Shown in pieces: positions 1 through 6,207 of a stretch of DNA of 6,207 nucleotides (positions are counted from its first letter, which is position 1; every line of letters starts with the position of its first letter). A program made the translations under genes and the position numbers. Source of the stretch: Endobugula sp047619205 (GTDB taxonomy: Bacteria > Pseudomonadota > Gammaproteobacteria > Pseudomonadales > Cellvibrionaceae). The notes beneath the pieces are model-generated. The model saw only the letters and a list, made by a program, of their open reading frames with translations. It had not been told where the DNA came from and ran no database searches. The DNA is taken from positions 1 through 6,207 of the forward strand of contig JBLHJR010000106.1 in assembly GCA_047619205.1 (NCBI GenBank), read 5' to 3'.

Positions 1-16
1 CATCTACGGAGTCACT

Positions 17-543
17 ATGCATCAAAACATTATAGATTTTTGGTTCAAAGAAATTGATCAATCCCAATGGTGGGTCAAAGATCATGCGTTTGATACGCTT
101 ATTATTGAACGATTGTCTAATATACACAATCAAACCATCAACTGTGAATTGTTTTCATGGCGCGAAACTAGTCTTGGAAGACTGGCCGAGGTGATCATTT
201 TTCTAGAAATATGTATCGGGACACACCACGATCTTTCGCTTATGACGCCCTAACATTAGGGCTGTCTCACTCTGCCATCGCCGGAGGACATGACGATGAA
301 CTCAGTACCGAAATGCGTAGCTTCTTATATATGCCTTTTATGCATAGCGAATCACTGATGATTCACCAAGCAGCAACCGAGCTATTTTCTCGTTTAGGCG
401 TTACCTCTACTATAGAGTTTGAGGCTAAGTATAAACGCATCATAGAAAGGTTTGGTCGTTATCCTCATAGGAACAACATACTAGAGAGGGTTTCTACTGA
501 GGAGGAAGAAGCTTTTCTACAGCTACATAATTCCAGTTTTTAG
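17..543 (+). pseudogene. DUF924 family protein, frame broken by an internal deletion
   Basis: Two overlapping reading frames together make one DUF924-family protein. The first runs from ATG at 17 (preceded by GGAG at 8-11) and carries the family N-terminus: IDFWFKE, WWVKD, LFSWRET and GRLAEVI. After about base 197 it reads unrelated sequence and stops at 251-253. The continuation is in another frame from about 199 (FSRNMYRDTP, FLYMPFMHSES, RFGRYPHRN, final SSF) and stops at 541-543. The family has a conserved VLDQFSRN-like motif at the junction. Here the codons for about VLDQ are missing and only two bases remain, so about 10 bases are lost. Restoring 10 bases gives 178 residues, close to the usual family length. 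The biochemical function of DUF924 is not known to me. A 10-base loss is unlikely to be a simple homopolymer error, although the site lies beside a run of five T. The rest of the gene is well preserved, so the break looks recent. Confidence 0.85.
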
Positions 544-593
544 CATCTAGAAAGAGCAATCACATTACTTTTCCTACACCAAAAAATATAGTT

Positions 594-625
594 CAGCATG
601 TCAATAATTTTTTGCTGTATTTTTT
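594..625. terminator. Possible bidirectional terminator between convergent genes
   Basis: CAGCA at 594-598 and TGCTG at 613-617 can pair as a 5-bp stem with a 14-base loop. On the + strand the stem is followed by TATTTTTT (618-625). On the - strand it is followed, after a few bases, by a T-run at about 583-588. This fits a shared terminator for the DUF924 gene and the EamA gene, and it overlaps the EamA stop codon. The stem is short and the loop long, so the call is weak. Confidence 0.3.
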
Positions 626-1491
626 CCCATGCGTTGAATCATAAGTCCCAATACGATGACAAACAATCCAATAAAAGTCAGGGATTGCAAGGGTTCACCT
701 AACACTTGATTAATAATAAACAAACTAACAAACGGAGAAAGAAAAATAAGCGAACTAATCCGTGACGTATAGTCGGTTGTTTTTAATGCCATTTGCCAAA
801 GAATGAAAGTAAAGCCCATTTCAAATAAACCTATATAAGCCATACTAGCAATAATTTTGTAAGACAGATTCAATGAAGATTGGCTTAGGAAGGCTATCAC
901 AACTAAAACTGGCAATGCATATAAAAAGTTTTGAAATAACGCTAACACTGCAGGACGCTCGTCCTTAATATTTAACAACCAATATCCAGCCCATATTAAG
1001 GTGCTTAATAAAGCCAGCAGGATCCCAATAGAGTCAACCCCACCCGGCAGATTTTTCCCCGCCATAGAAATTAAAAATACCCCACCATAAGCGATAAACA
1101 TACCTGCCACATCCCAACGAGAAATTTTTCGTCCCAAAAATGGCACGGCCAGTAAGCCTAAAACAATCGCCCAAGTATAATTAATAGGCTGGGCAATTTG
1201 TGCGGGCAATCTATCGTAGGCTTCAAAGAGAATAAGATAATAGAGAACAGGATTAAGCATACCTAATTTTAGGGATAAATAGCGATATTTCCATAACGAG
1301 GTAAGGGCTTCAAAAAACTCTTTACGTACTACTAATACGCATGCTAACACTAACAAAGAAAAAAAAGATGCGCCAGTCAATAGCAAAATAACCGACGTTA
1401 AACCTAAGCCTATCTTAAACGCCGAGGCTACTGTTGACCAAAGTAGCACTGCGGCTAAACCATAGTTTAATGCCAGCGTTTCTTTTTTCAA
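601..1491 (-). CDS. EamA/DMT superfamily transporter
   Basis: This is an inner-membrane transporter of the drug/metabolite transporter superfamily, with two EamA repeats and about ten predicted membrane helices. Numbered from the TTG at 1491 (296 aa), the first repeat covers about residues 8-143 and includes the typical QPINYTWAIV and AGMFIAYGGVFLISMAG segments. The second covers about 155-286 and includes SLIFLSPFVSLF, GEPL and IGLFVIVLGL. Family members often export amino acids or metabolites, but the substrate cannot be told here. A longer frame begins with TTG at 1500, but AAAGG (1501-1505) abuts that codon directly. TTG at 1491 lies 9 bases after AAAGG and is preferred. The Shine-Dalgarno sequence overlaps the stop codon of the upstream ABC ATPase gene, so the two are probably co-transcribed and translationally coupled. 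The TTG start suggests modest expression. Family is confident; start and substrate are less sure. Confidence 0.9.
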   Translation of the reverse strand: MKKETLALNYGLAAVLLWSTVASAFKIGLGLTSVILLLTGASFFSLLVLACVLVVRKEFFEALTSLWKYRYLSLKLGMLNPVLYYLILFEAYDRLPAQIAQPINYTWAIVLGLLAVPFLGRKISRWDVAGMFIAYGGVFLISMAGKNLPGGVDSIGILLALLSTLIWAGYWLLNIKDERPAVLALFQNFLYALPVLVVIAFLSQSSLNLSYKIIASMAYIGLFEMGFTFILWQMALKTTDYTSRISSLIFLSPFVSLFIINQVLGEPLQSLTFIGLFVIVLGLMIQRMGKNTAKNY

Positions 1492-1500
1492 AAAAACCAA

Positions 1501-1506
1501 CCTTTA
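1501..1506 (-). promoter_or_regulatory. Ribosome binding site of the EamA gene, overlapping the ATPase stop
   Basis: On the - strand the bases read TAAAGG. TAA is the stop codon of the ABC ATPase (1504-1506), and AAAGG is the Shine-Dalgarno sequence for the next gene. Its spacing is 0 bases to the TTG at 1500 and 9 bases to the TTG at 1491, which decides for the second start. Confidence 0.6.
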
Positions 1507-2226
1507 CCGAACATTTGCAAGAAATTTTTGTGTATGAATACTTTTTGGGTCACCGAAAATTTGTTCTGGAGTACCTATTTCTTCCATAATGCCTTGATGG
1601 AAATAAGCAACACGATCAGATACTTCTTTTGCAAAGCTCATTTCATGGGTCACTACGATCATGGTCATACCGTCTTTTGCTAACAAACGCATGGTATCCA
1701 ATACTTCACCCACAAGCTCTGGGTCAAGTGCAGATGTAGCCTCGTCAAACAACATATAACTGGGCTCCATCGCTAAGGCGCGAGCAATCGCTAGACGTTG
1801 CTGTTGACCACCTGAAAGCTCAGCCGGATAAGATGCTAATTTATCCCCTATCCCTACGTGTTCTAGCTGTGCTGCTGCAATTTTTTCAGCAGCCGCTTTA
1901 CTTAAGCCTTTCACGATACGAGGTGATAATGCGACATTTTCTAGCGCAGTTAAATGCGGGAAAGAATTCCATTGCTGGAACACCATACCTATCTTTTCAC
2001 GCAGTGAATTTAAGTTGGTTTTTTTGTCATGGACATCAACCCCGTCAACAAGGATTTCACCATTATTAATAGGTTCTAAGCCATTGATACAGTACAACAG
2101 TGTTGACTTACCCGAACCAGAAGATCCAACAATCGTTAATACTTCACCGTCAGCCACATCCAAGTCGATACCTTTGAGTACTTGAACATCACCAAATGCT
2201 TTATGTAAGTTTCTGATTTTGATCAT
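1504..2226 (-). CDS. Polar amino acid ABC transporter ATP-binding protein (GlnQ/HisP type)
   Basis: This is the ATPase of an amino acid importer, located on the cytoplasmic face of the inner membrane and working as a dimer with the two permeases encoded upstream. All the expected motifs are intact in 240 residues: Walker A GSSGSGKST (34-42), Q-loop FQQ (83-85), signature LSGGQQQR (137-144), Walker B YMLFDEATSALDPE (157-170) and switch histidine VTHE (192-195). The CINGLE segment after Walker A and the LSGGQ-extended signature are typical of the polar amino acid uptake family. After the Q-loop it reads WNSFPH where most relatives have FNLFPH, a mild variation. The start chosen is ATG at 2226, whose ATGA overlaps the TGA of the upstream permease by four bases and which has AAGGTG six bases ahead. 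A GTG at 2235 would add three residues but has no spacing from that site. Substrate is not readable. Confidence 0.96.
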   Translation of the reverse strand: MIKIRNLHKAFGDVQVLKGIDLDVADGEVLTIVGSSGSGKSTLLYCINGLEPINNGEILVDGVDVHDKKTNLNSLREKIGMVFQQWNSFPHLTALENVALSPRIVKGLSKAAAEKIAAAQLEHVGIGDKLASYPAELSGGQQQRLAIARALAMEPSYMLFDEATSALDPELVGEVLDTMRLLAKDGMTMIVVTHEMSFAKEVSDRVAYFHQGIMEEIGTPEQIFGDPKSIHTQKFLANVR

Positions 2227-2885
2227 TGCTGCCACCTTTTTTCTATATAACTACTCGCCTTCGAAATCGGATATGAAAGGGCGAAATAAAAGAGACCCGC
2301 GATGGCTAAAACAGTAAAAGTTTCTGCTGTACGAGTAATTAATATTTGAGACGCTCTTAGTAACTCGGTATAACCAATAACCGAGACTAACGCAGAATCT
2401 TTAAGTACGCTTAATGCAACGCCTACCCAAGCCGGTAGCACAGCACGCAAACCAATTGGCCATACGATGTAACGCATATCTTGCCAGTATGTCATCCCTA
2501 GCGAGCGTGATGCTCTACGTGTTGTCAATGGGACTGCATCAATACCACTGCGTGCTACTTGAGCGACCAGTGCAGAGGTATATATGGAGAGAATTATCGT
2601 ACCCGACCAAAAAGCGGGTAATGGATAACCTGCTATCGCAATGAAACTGTCGAATAAAATCAACTGGATAATCAACGGTACACTTCGAAAAACATCGAGA
2701 AAACCATTAACAACCATACGCACAGCGAGATTACCCGCATTTAATAGCCAGCCAAAAACAACACCGAAAATAGTCCCGGCACTGATCGCAACAATGGCAA
2801 TTTCTAATGTTTTTAACGCGGCCTCACCCAAAAACAAAAGGTCACTAGCTTGTAAGTCACTAAAAACTTGAACAGTTGTAGCCAT
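2223..2885 (-). CDS. Amino acid ABC transporter permease (second permease)
   Basis: This is an integral membrane subunit of the importer (HisQ/HisM/GlnP family), 220 residues with about five helices. The features visible are FRSVPLIIQLIL (66-77), the cytoplasmic EAA-type loop ARSGIDAVP through RASRSLGM to VWP (about 111-143), which docks on the ATPase, and the family segment LKDSALVSVIGYTEL (161-174). An upstream in-frame start at 2933 would add 16 residues lying over the end of the preceding gene. ATG at 2885 is preferred because AGGAG (2893-2897) sits 7 bases ahead. The gene lies 10 bases after the first permease and ends with the TGA overlapping the ATPase start codon. It likely forms a heterodimer with the first permease. 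Confidence 0.94.
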   Translation of the reverse strand: MATTVQVFSDLQASDLLFLGEAALKTLEIAIVAISAGTIFGVVFGWLLNAGNLAVRMVVNGFLDVFRSVPLIIQLILFDSFIAIAGYPLPAFWSGTIILSIYTSALVAQVARSGIDAVPLTTRRASRSLGMTYWQDMRYIVWPIGLRAVLPAWVGVALSVLKDSALVSVIGYTELLRASQILITRTAETFTVLAIAGLFYFALSYPISKASSYIEKRWQQ

Positions 2886-2892
2886 AAAATTT

Positions 2893-2898
2893 CTCCTA
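2893..2898 (-). promoter_or_regulatory. Ribosome binding site of second permease, overlapping upstream stop
   Basis: The - strand reads TAGGAG: TAG is the stop codon of the first permease (2896-2898), and AGGAG (2893-2897) is the ribosome binding site for ATG at 2885. The overlap fixes the start codon and points to translational coupling. Confidence 0.75.
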
Positions 2899-3561
2899 TT
2901 GAGGGCCCTTAAACAAACGCCAGCCAATGACACTCATTATACCTAGAGCGATTTTTGCAATTATGTAGTAAATAACCGCTGTTGCCGCAAAGAATTCGAA
3001 CGTTCTAAAAGTTTTAGACGACAAGAACTGAGTCTCTCCGGTTAACTCACGTAGACCCACTAGCATACCTAGAGAACTCATTAAAATAACCCAAATAAAT
3101 TGGTTGGTCATCGGATGGTAAATAATACGCATCACCTGAGGAACAGTAATATGTAGCTGCGCCTGGAAAAAGGTCATACCAAGAGAACGTGCTGCACGAA
3201 GCTGGGTTGACGGGATTGCATTAAAACCGCCCCTGAAGTTCTCAGCCATATAACCTGCCGTATTAAATGAGAGGGCTATTAATACAACAAAATAAGAATC
3301 TATAAAAATACCCACCGCACCTAAACCAAACTTAAAGAAAAACAGCTGAAAAAGTGCTGGTGTATTACGTGCAAGCTCAACCCATGTTGCAGCAAAAAAT
3401 CTGACGGGCCAGAAAGCAGACGTGCGAAAAAAGTAGATAAACAAGCCGATGAATGTACCTAATAACATAGAGAAGATTGACACTTCGAGAGTAATCCATG
3501 CAGAATCTAACATTTTGGGCAGTGCTTGAAAAACTGGACGCCATAAAAACTGATAGTCCAT
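2896..3561 (-). CDS. Amino acid ABC transporter permease (first permease)
   Basis: This is a membrane subunit of a polar amino acid importer, 221 residues with several hydrophobic helices. The family block VELARNTPALFQLFF (61-75) is clear and matches the usual ELxRNTPxLxQLFF segment. The EAA loop that contacts the ATPase is at about 107-142, with ENFRGGFNAIP, AARSLGM and the final PQ. The start ATG at 3561 has a full AGGAGGT (3566-3572) at a good spacing, the strongest ribosome binding site in the window. It is the first gene of a tight block: this permease, the second permease, the ATPase, then the EamA transporter. The binding protein gene lies 278 bases upstream on the same strand, separated by a probable terminator, so this block may have its own promoter or depend on read-through. 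Confidence 0.95.
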   Translation of the reverse strand: MDYQFLWRPVFQALPKMLDSAWITLEVSIFSMLLGTFIGLFIYFFRTSAFWPVRFFAATWVELARNTPALFQLFFFKFGLGAVGIFIDSYFVVLIALSFNTAGYMAENFRGGFNAIPSTQLRAARSLGMTFFQAQLHITVPQVMRIIYHPMTNQFIWVILMSSLGMLVGLRELTGETQFLSSKTFRTFEFFAATAVIYYIIAKIALGIMSVIGWRLFKGPQ

Positions 3562-3788
3562 TGGTACCTCCTAAACAATATCGCTGAGATTATTGTAAAT
3601 GTTACTTTATTATTAACTTTAACTACGACTAACGATTGATATAATTGAAATGTAAACACATTCTATTTATTGTTATTACACTAATAGTGACAATAGCCAG
3701 TATAGCGTCAAACTGAAAAAACATCCCTGCATAGAAAAACGAAAGCTTTCATAACGGATGAGGGCTTTATGACACTTAAAAAACAATG
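3562..3788 (-). other. Intergenic leader of the permease block
   Basis: This AT-rich stretch lies between the binding protein's terminator and the first permease. No gene is seen in it. It holds the AGGAGGT ribosome binding site (3566-3572), a short palindrome CACTA-a-TAGTG (3679-3689) flanked by ATTGT (3669-3673) and ACAAT (3690-3694), and a TTGACG hexamer on the - strand (3706-3711) that could be a -35 box. No good -10 box sits at 16-18 bases from it, so no promoter is called with confidence. The perfect palindrome GAAAGCTTTC (3741-3750) has no obvious role. Confidence 0.35.
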
Positions 3789-3816
3789 ATTAGTAGCGCA
3801 CATGTGCGCCACTAAT
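3778..3816 (-). terminator. Hairpin terminator after the binding protein gene
   Basis: Bases 3789-3816 form a nearly perfect 14-bp inverted repeat (arms ATTAGTGGCGCACA and TGTGCGCTACTAAT on the - strand). The only imperfection becomes a G-U pair in the - strand RNA. The arms meet with no spacer, so the real loop would be about four bases. Six T follow on the - strand (3783-3778), five bases after the stem. It begins 24 bases past the binding protein stop. Partial read-through would give more binding protein than permease, a common arrangement in binding-protein-dependent transporters. Confidence 0.7.
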
Positions 3817-3839
3817 TAAACCATACAGAGTCGTAATAC

Positions 3840-4664
3840 TTAGTAATAAGTACCCGGTATCGTCATATCTGGCGCAGTACCGCCAATCCATTTGCCATAT
3901 AGCTCTTGAAAACGACCGCCACGTACTTGCCTGTTGATAAACAAGTTAAGATAGTTAATCCATCCGAACTCTTTACGCAGAGTCATCATGCCAACGATAT
4001 CTGCACCAAAAGGAGCTACAGGACCTAACTTAACACCTTTAAACTTACCCGAAGCAAGCACGTTAGCCGCAGCAGTATCGGTAACAATCACTGCATTTAC
4101 TTGGCCTTGCGATACTGCTAGGAAAGATTCATTTTCACTCTGAAATGAAGTGTACTTACCTTTAGCGCCTGCCCAGTTTTCTTTTTTGTAATCTAAGAAC
4201 GAACTTTCGTAGGTTGTACCAATCGCAGCGCCTACGCTTAAGTCTTTTAGGTCTTCCCAAGAATTCGCTTCAGATTTTTCAGATAACAATGCTTGAAACT
4301 GGAAAAGCATGTAAGGAATAGTGAAGCCAACAGTTTGGGCGCGCTCAAGCGTATCTGATGATGAAGCAATCGCTACGTCAATTTTTCCTGAAATCAAGCT
4401 AGGGATACGCTCAGCCCATGTTAGGCCAACGATTTCATACTCAATTTTCATTGCTTTAGCTAAATCAGCACACATATCAACATCCATGCCTACAGCCTTA
4501 TTATCGCTATCACGGAAGCCCATTGGCGGGAAATCTAGAACCACACCACAACGTACTTTACCTTTCGACAAAACGTCATCTAACTTATCAGCCATCACAT
4601 TACCAGAGGCTAATAAGCCAAGGCTTGCCACTAATGCGGCTTTTTTCAAAAAATTATTATTCAT
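3840..4664 (-). CDS. Periplasmic amino acid-binding protein of ABC importer
   Basis: This is the solute-binding protein of the importer (SBP_bac_3 family), 274 residues, exported to the periplasm. The signal peptide has positive KK at 7-8, a hydrophobic core from about 9 to 20, and a likely cut after VMA at residue 25. The mature domain begins KLDDVLSKGKVRCGV. The ligand-binding SSSDTLERA stretch (101-109) holds S/T and Arg108, which in this family grips the substrate carboxylate. Asp196 in VTDTAA is placed to bind the amino group. These suggest an alpha-amino acid substrate, but do not say which. Cys39 and Cys65 are the only cysteines and may form a disulfide, as the VRCGV...VDMC pattern recalls AapJ/BztA-type binding proteins, which are longer. 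Start ATG at 4664 has AAGGTG ahead of it. It lies 220 bases downstream of putA and is followed by a terminator. Confidence 0.95.
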   Translation of the reverse strand: MNNNFLKKAALVASLGLLASGNVMADKLDDVLSKGKVRCGVVLDFPPMGFRDSDNKAVGMDVDMCADLAKAMKIEYEIVGLTWAERIPSLISGKIDVAIASSSDTLERAQTVGFTIPYMLFQFQALLSEKSEANSWEDLKDLSVGAAIGTTYESSFLDYKKENWAGAKGKYTSFQSENESFLAVSQGQVNAVIVTDTAAANVLASGKFKGVKLGPVAPFGADIVGMMTLRKEFGWINYLNLFINRQVRGGRFQELYGKWIGGTAPDMTIPGTYY

Positions 4665-4884
4665 TTTTTCACCTTTTTAGTTTATAAAATTAGTTGTCTT
4701 TATTTTTATCTTAGCACTTCTCTTAGCTTAAATAATAATTACTCGTAAAGAAGAGCAACCATTAACTTAATCGACCATATTCATACGTAGATGATCAAAA
4801 CGGCGACAAACCTAGTCTATCAAAGACGCCATGTTACACTTGCAAGAATCTACGAATACTTTTCCAAAACTACGATTTGCTTAA
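4665..4884 (-). other. Intergenic region between putA and the binding protein gene
   Basis: No gene is seen in these 220 AT-rich bases. They should hold the promoter of the binding protein gene, but no convincing pair of -35 and -10 boxes could be picked. Near the gene is a direct repeat TCTTAGC (4709-4715 and 4721-4727), spaced 12 bases start to start, that could be a regulator site. Farther away are nested inverted repeats (4786-4858), listed separately. The ribosome binding site AAGGTG lies within 4670-4676. Confidence 0.4.
4786..4858 (-). other. Nested inverted repeats, possible structured RNA or weak putA terminator
   Basis: On the - strand, starting 26 bases past the putA stop, TATTCGTAGAT (4858-4848) opens a region closed by ATCTACG (4792-4786). 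The outer 7-bp arms are perfect. Inside are GGCG (4830-4827) against CGCC (4805-4802), a small GTCT/AGAC hairpin with a 5-base loop (4827-4815) that competes for one base with that stem, and the palindrome CTTGCAAG. After CGCC there is only GTTTTG, a poor terminator tail. It could be a weak putA terminator, a leader RNA of the binding protein gene, or chance in AT-rich DNA. It matches no riboswitch class I recognise. Confidence 0.25.
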
Positions 4885-6207
4885 TTATCCCTGAGTTTCT
4901 GGGGATAATAGACTCGCGTTACCGCCAATAGCCGCAGTATTGAGAGAAATTGTTTTTTCTGTGATAAAACGCATCAAGTAATTAGGCCCCCCTGCTTTCG
5001 GGCCGGTACCGGACAAGCCTCTACCGCCAAATGGATTCACTCCTACCATCGCTCCCACTTGGTTTCGGTTGATGTAAACATTACCCACACGAACACGCTT
5101 AGCGATATATTGATAAGTAGTGATATTACGTGAATGAATGCCCAAGGTTAAACCAAATTGCATGTCATTAATATCTTCAATAATTTTATCCGTAGCGGAT
5201 GCGGCAAAACGTACGACATGTAACACAGGACCAAATTTTTCATCTTTTAGCTGCTTAATCGAATCAATTTCAAACAAAGTAGGTGTGACAAATGTACCAT
5301 TTTCCAACCCTTCTGGCGCATTTCCTTGGTAGACTTCCTTCGCAATAAGCTTCATTTCTTCGATATAGGTCAGCAAACTACTTTGTGCCCCTCTATCGAT
5401 AACCGGCCCTATATCGGTTGAATAATCACCAGGATAACCCAGTGTTAACTCATCCATTGAACCTTTGATCAATTCAATAACTCGATCAGCAATATCTTCT
5501 TGCACATAAAGTACACGTAAAGCGGAACAGCGCTGACCCGCCGAACTAAAAGCCGAACGAATAACATCTGTCGCTACCTGCTCAGGCAACGCCGTCGAAT
5601 CCACTAACATAGCATTCAAACCACCGGTTTCTGCAATCAAGGTAGCAATAGCTGCCTTTCTGTTAGCAAGGTTGGTGTTAATTAACCGGCCTGTTGGTGT
5701 CGAACCCGTAAAGGCTACACCCGCCACCTCATTACTTTTCATCAACACATCACCTAACTCCGACCCCGACCCCGGTAAAAACTGCAACACACCTTTAGGG
5801 ACACCCGCCTCATGTAACATTTCTACCGCGCGATAAGCAATAAGGCTAGTTTGCTCAGCAGGCTTAGCGATTACAGTATTACCTGCCACCAAAGCTGCAA
5901 CTACTTGCCCGATAAAAATAGCTAGGGGGAAGTTCCAAGGACTAATACAAACAAACACTCCTCGGGCTTCATAATACAACTCATTGAGCTCTCCGGTGGG
6001 TCCGGGCAATACTCTAGGCTGACTAAACATTTCTCGTGCTTGCTGCGCATAATAACGACAAAAATCGACCGCTTCACGAATCTCATCAATTGAATCATCT
6101 AAGGTTTTACCTGCTTCACGAACACATAAGGCCATAAGCTCAACGCGGTTATTTTCTAGTAGTACCGCCATTTTATCTAAGGCCATGGCGCGAACACCAA
6201 CATCCGT
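4885..6207 (-). CDS. putA: Bifunctional PutA, C-terminal P5C dehydrogenase part (partial)
   Basis: This is the L-glutamate gamma-semialdehyde (P5C) dehydrogenase domain, which makes glutamate with NAD+ in proline breakdown. The frame stays open to the right edge, where TDVGVRA precedes the ATG at 6186, so this ATG is internal and the gene is cut by the window. Numbered from that Met, visible motifs are SPWNFP (82-87), KPAEQT (108-113), FTGST (159-163), the catalytic-region Glu in ETGG (186-189), the nucleophile Cys220 in SAGQRCSALR, EKFGPVLHV (316-324), NPFGG (384-388) and GTGPKAGGP (393-401). The SAGQRCSALR and GTGPKAGGP blocks are characteristic of PutA rather than of general aldehyde dehydrogenases. 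The protein ends 32 residues after GTGPKAGGP, so it lacks the extra C-terminal domain of long PutA forms such as that of E. coli. The proline dehydrogenase domain must lie outside the window; if it is absent, this would instead be a stand-alone P5C dehydrogenase. Confidence 0.92.
   Translation of the reverse strand, partial: TDVGVRAMALDKMAVLLENNRVELMALCVREAGKTLDDSIDEIREAVDFCRYYAQQAREMFSQPRVLPGPTGELNELYYEARGVFVCISPWNFPLAIFIGQVVAALVAGNTVIAKPAEQTSLIAYRAVEMLHEAGVPKGVLQFLPGSGSELGDVLMKSNEVAGVAFTGSTPTGRLINTNLANRKAAIATLIAETGGLNAMLVDSTALPEQVATDVIRSAFSSAGQRCSALRVLYVQEDIADRVIELIKGSMDELTLGYPGDYSTDIGPVIDRGAQSSLLTYIEEMKLIAKEVYQGNAPEGLENGTFVTPTLFEIDSIKQLKDEKFGPVLHVVRFAASATDKIIEDINDMQFGLTLGIHSRNITTYQYIAKRVRVGNVYINRNQVGAMVGVNPFGGRGLSGTGPKAGGPNYLMRFITEKTISLNTAAIGGNASLLSPETQG

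Noticed and set aside
197..210. Programmed frameshift in the DUF924 gene
   Set aside because: A ribosomal shift would still leave out the conserved LDQ codons, and no slippery heptamer with a downstream structure is seen, so a deletion explains it better.
1833..2069. Open frame on the + strand inside the ABC ATPase gene
   Set aside because: It is the antisense of a gene with all ATPase motifs intact, and its translation resembles no family I know.
2414..2871. Two + strand open frames opposite the second permease
   Set aside because: They lie over the conserved permease EAA loop on the other strand and have no family features.
3741..3750. Perfect palindrome GAAAGCTTTC followed on the - strand by a T-run
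   Set aside because: A hairpin would have only about three base pairs beside its loop, so it is too weak to call as a second terminator.
4321..4680. 119-residue open frame on the + strand opposite the binding protein gene
   Set aside because: The opposite strand encodes a full signal peptide and ligand-binding motifs; this frame has no recognisable domain and is a shadow.
4681..4690. TATAAA-like -10 box close to the binding protein gene
   Set aside because: It would start transcription within or next to the ribosome binding site and has no -35 match at a suitable distance.

Overview
This window looks like chromosomal DNA from a gammaproteobacterium, probably a marine or aquatic one. The base composition is AT-rich, and the PutA C-terminus and the DUF924 protein resemble those of Vibrio- and Alteromonas-like bacteria. 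This is judged from remembered family sequences, not from a search.

Layout: one gene at the left edge is on the + strand (17-543). It is a DUF924-family protein whose reading frame is broken by a small internal deletion. All other genes are on the - strand and read from right to left. They are the C-terminal aldehyde dehydrogenase part of a proline-utilisation protein (PutA, cut by the right edge of the window), a 220-bp gap, a secreted polar amino acid binding protein, a 278-bp gap with a hairpin terminator, two membrane permeases, an ABC ATPase, and a ten-helix EamA/DMT-type transporter.

How the genes fit together: the binding protein, two permeases and the ATPase form a complete polar amino acid ABC importer (PAAT/HAAT class). 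The two permeases, the ATPase and the EamA gene are packed tightly. Each downstream ribosome binding site lies in or over the end of the preceding gene, which suggests one translationally coupled transcript. The binding protein is followed by its own hairpin terminator, so it is probably made in excess over the membrane parts. PutA oxidises proline to glutamate, so the importer may supply an amino acid related to that pathway, but its substrate cannot be read from the sequence. The EamA protein may be an exporter or a second route for the same or a related solute.

No mobile element, CRISPR array, tRNA or rRNA was seen. Nothing here amounts to a clearly new system. The points most worth a second look are the broken DUF924 gene, the importer-exporter coupling, and a possible structured element between putA and the binding protein gene.
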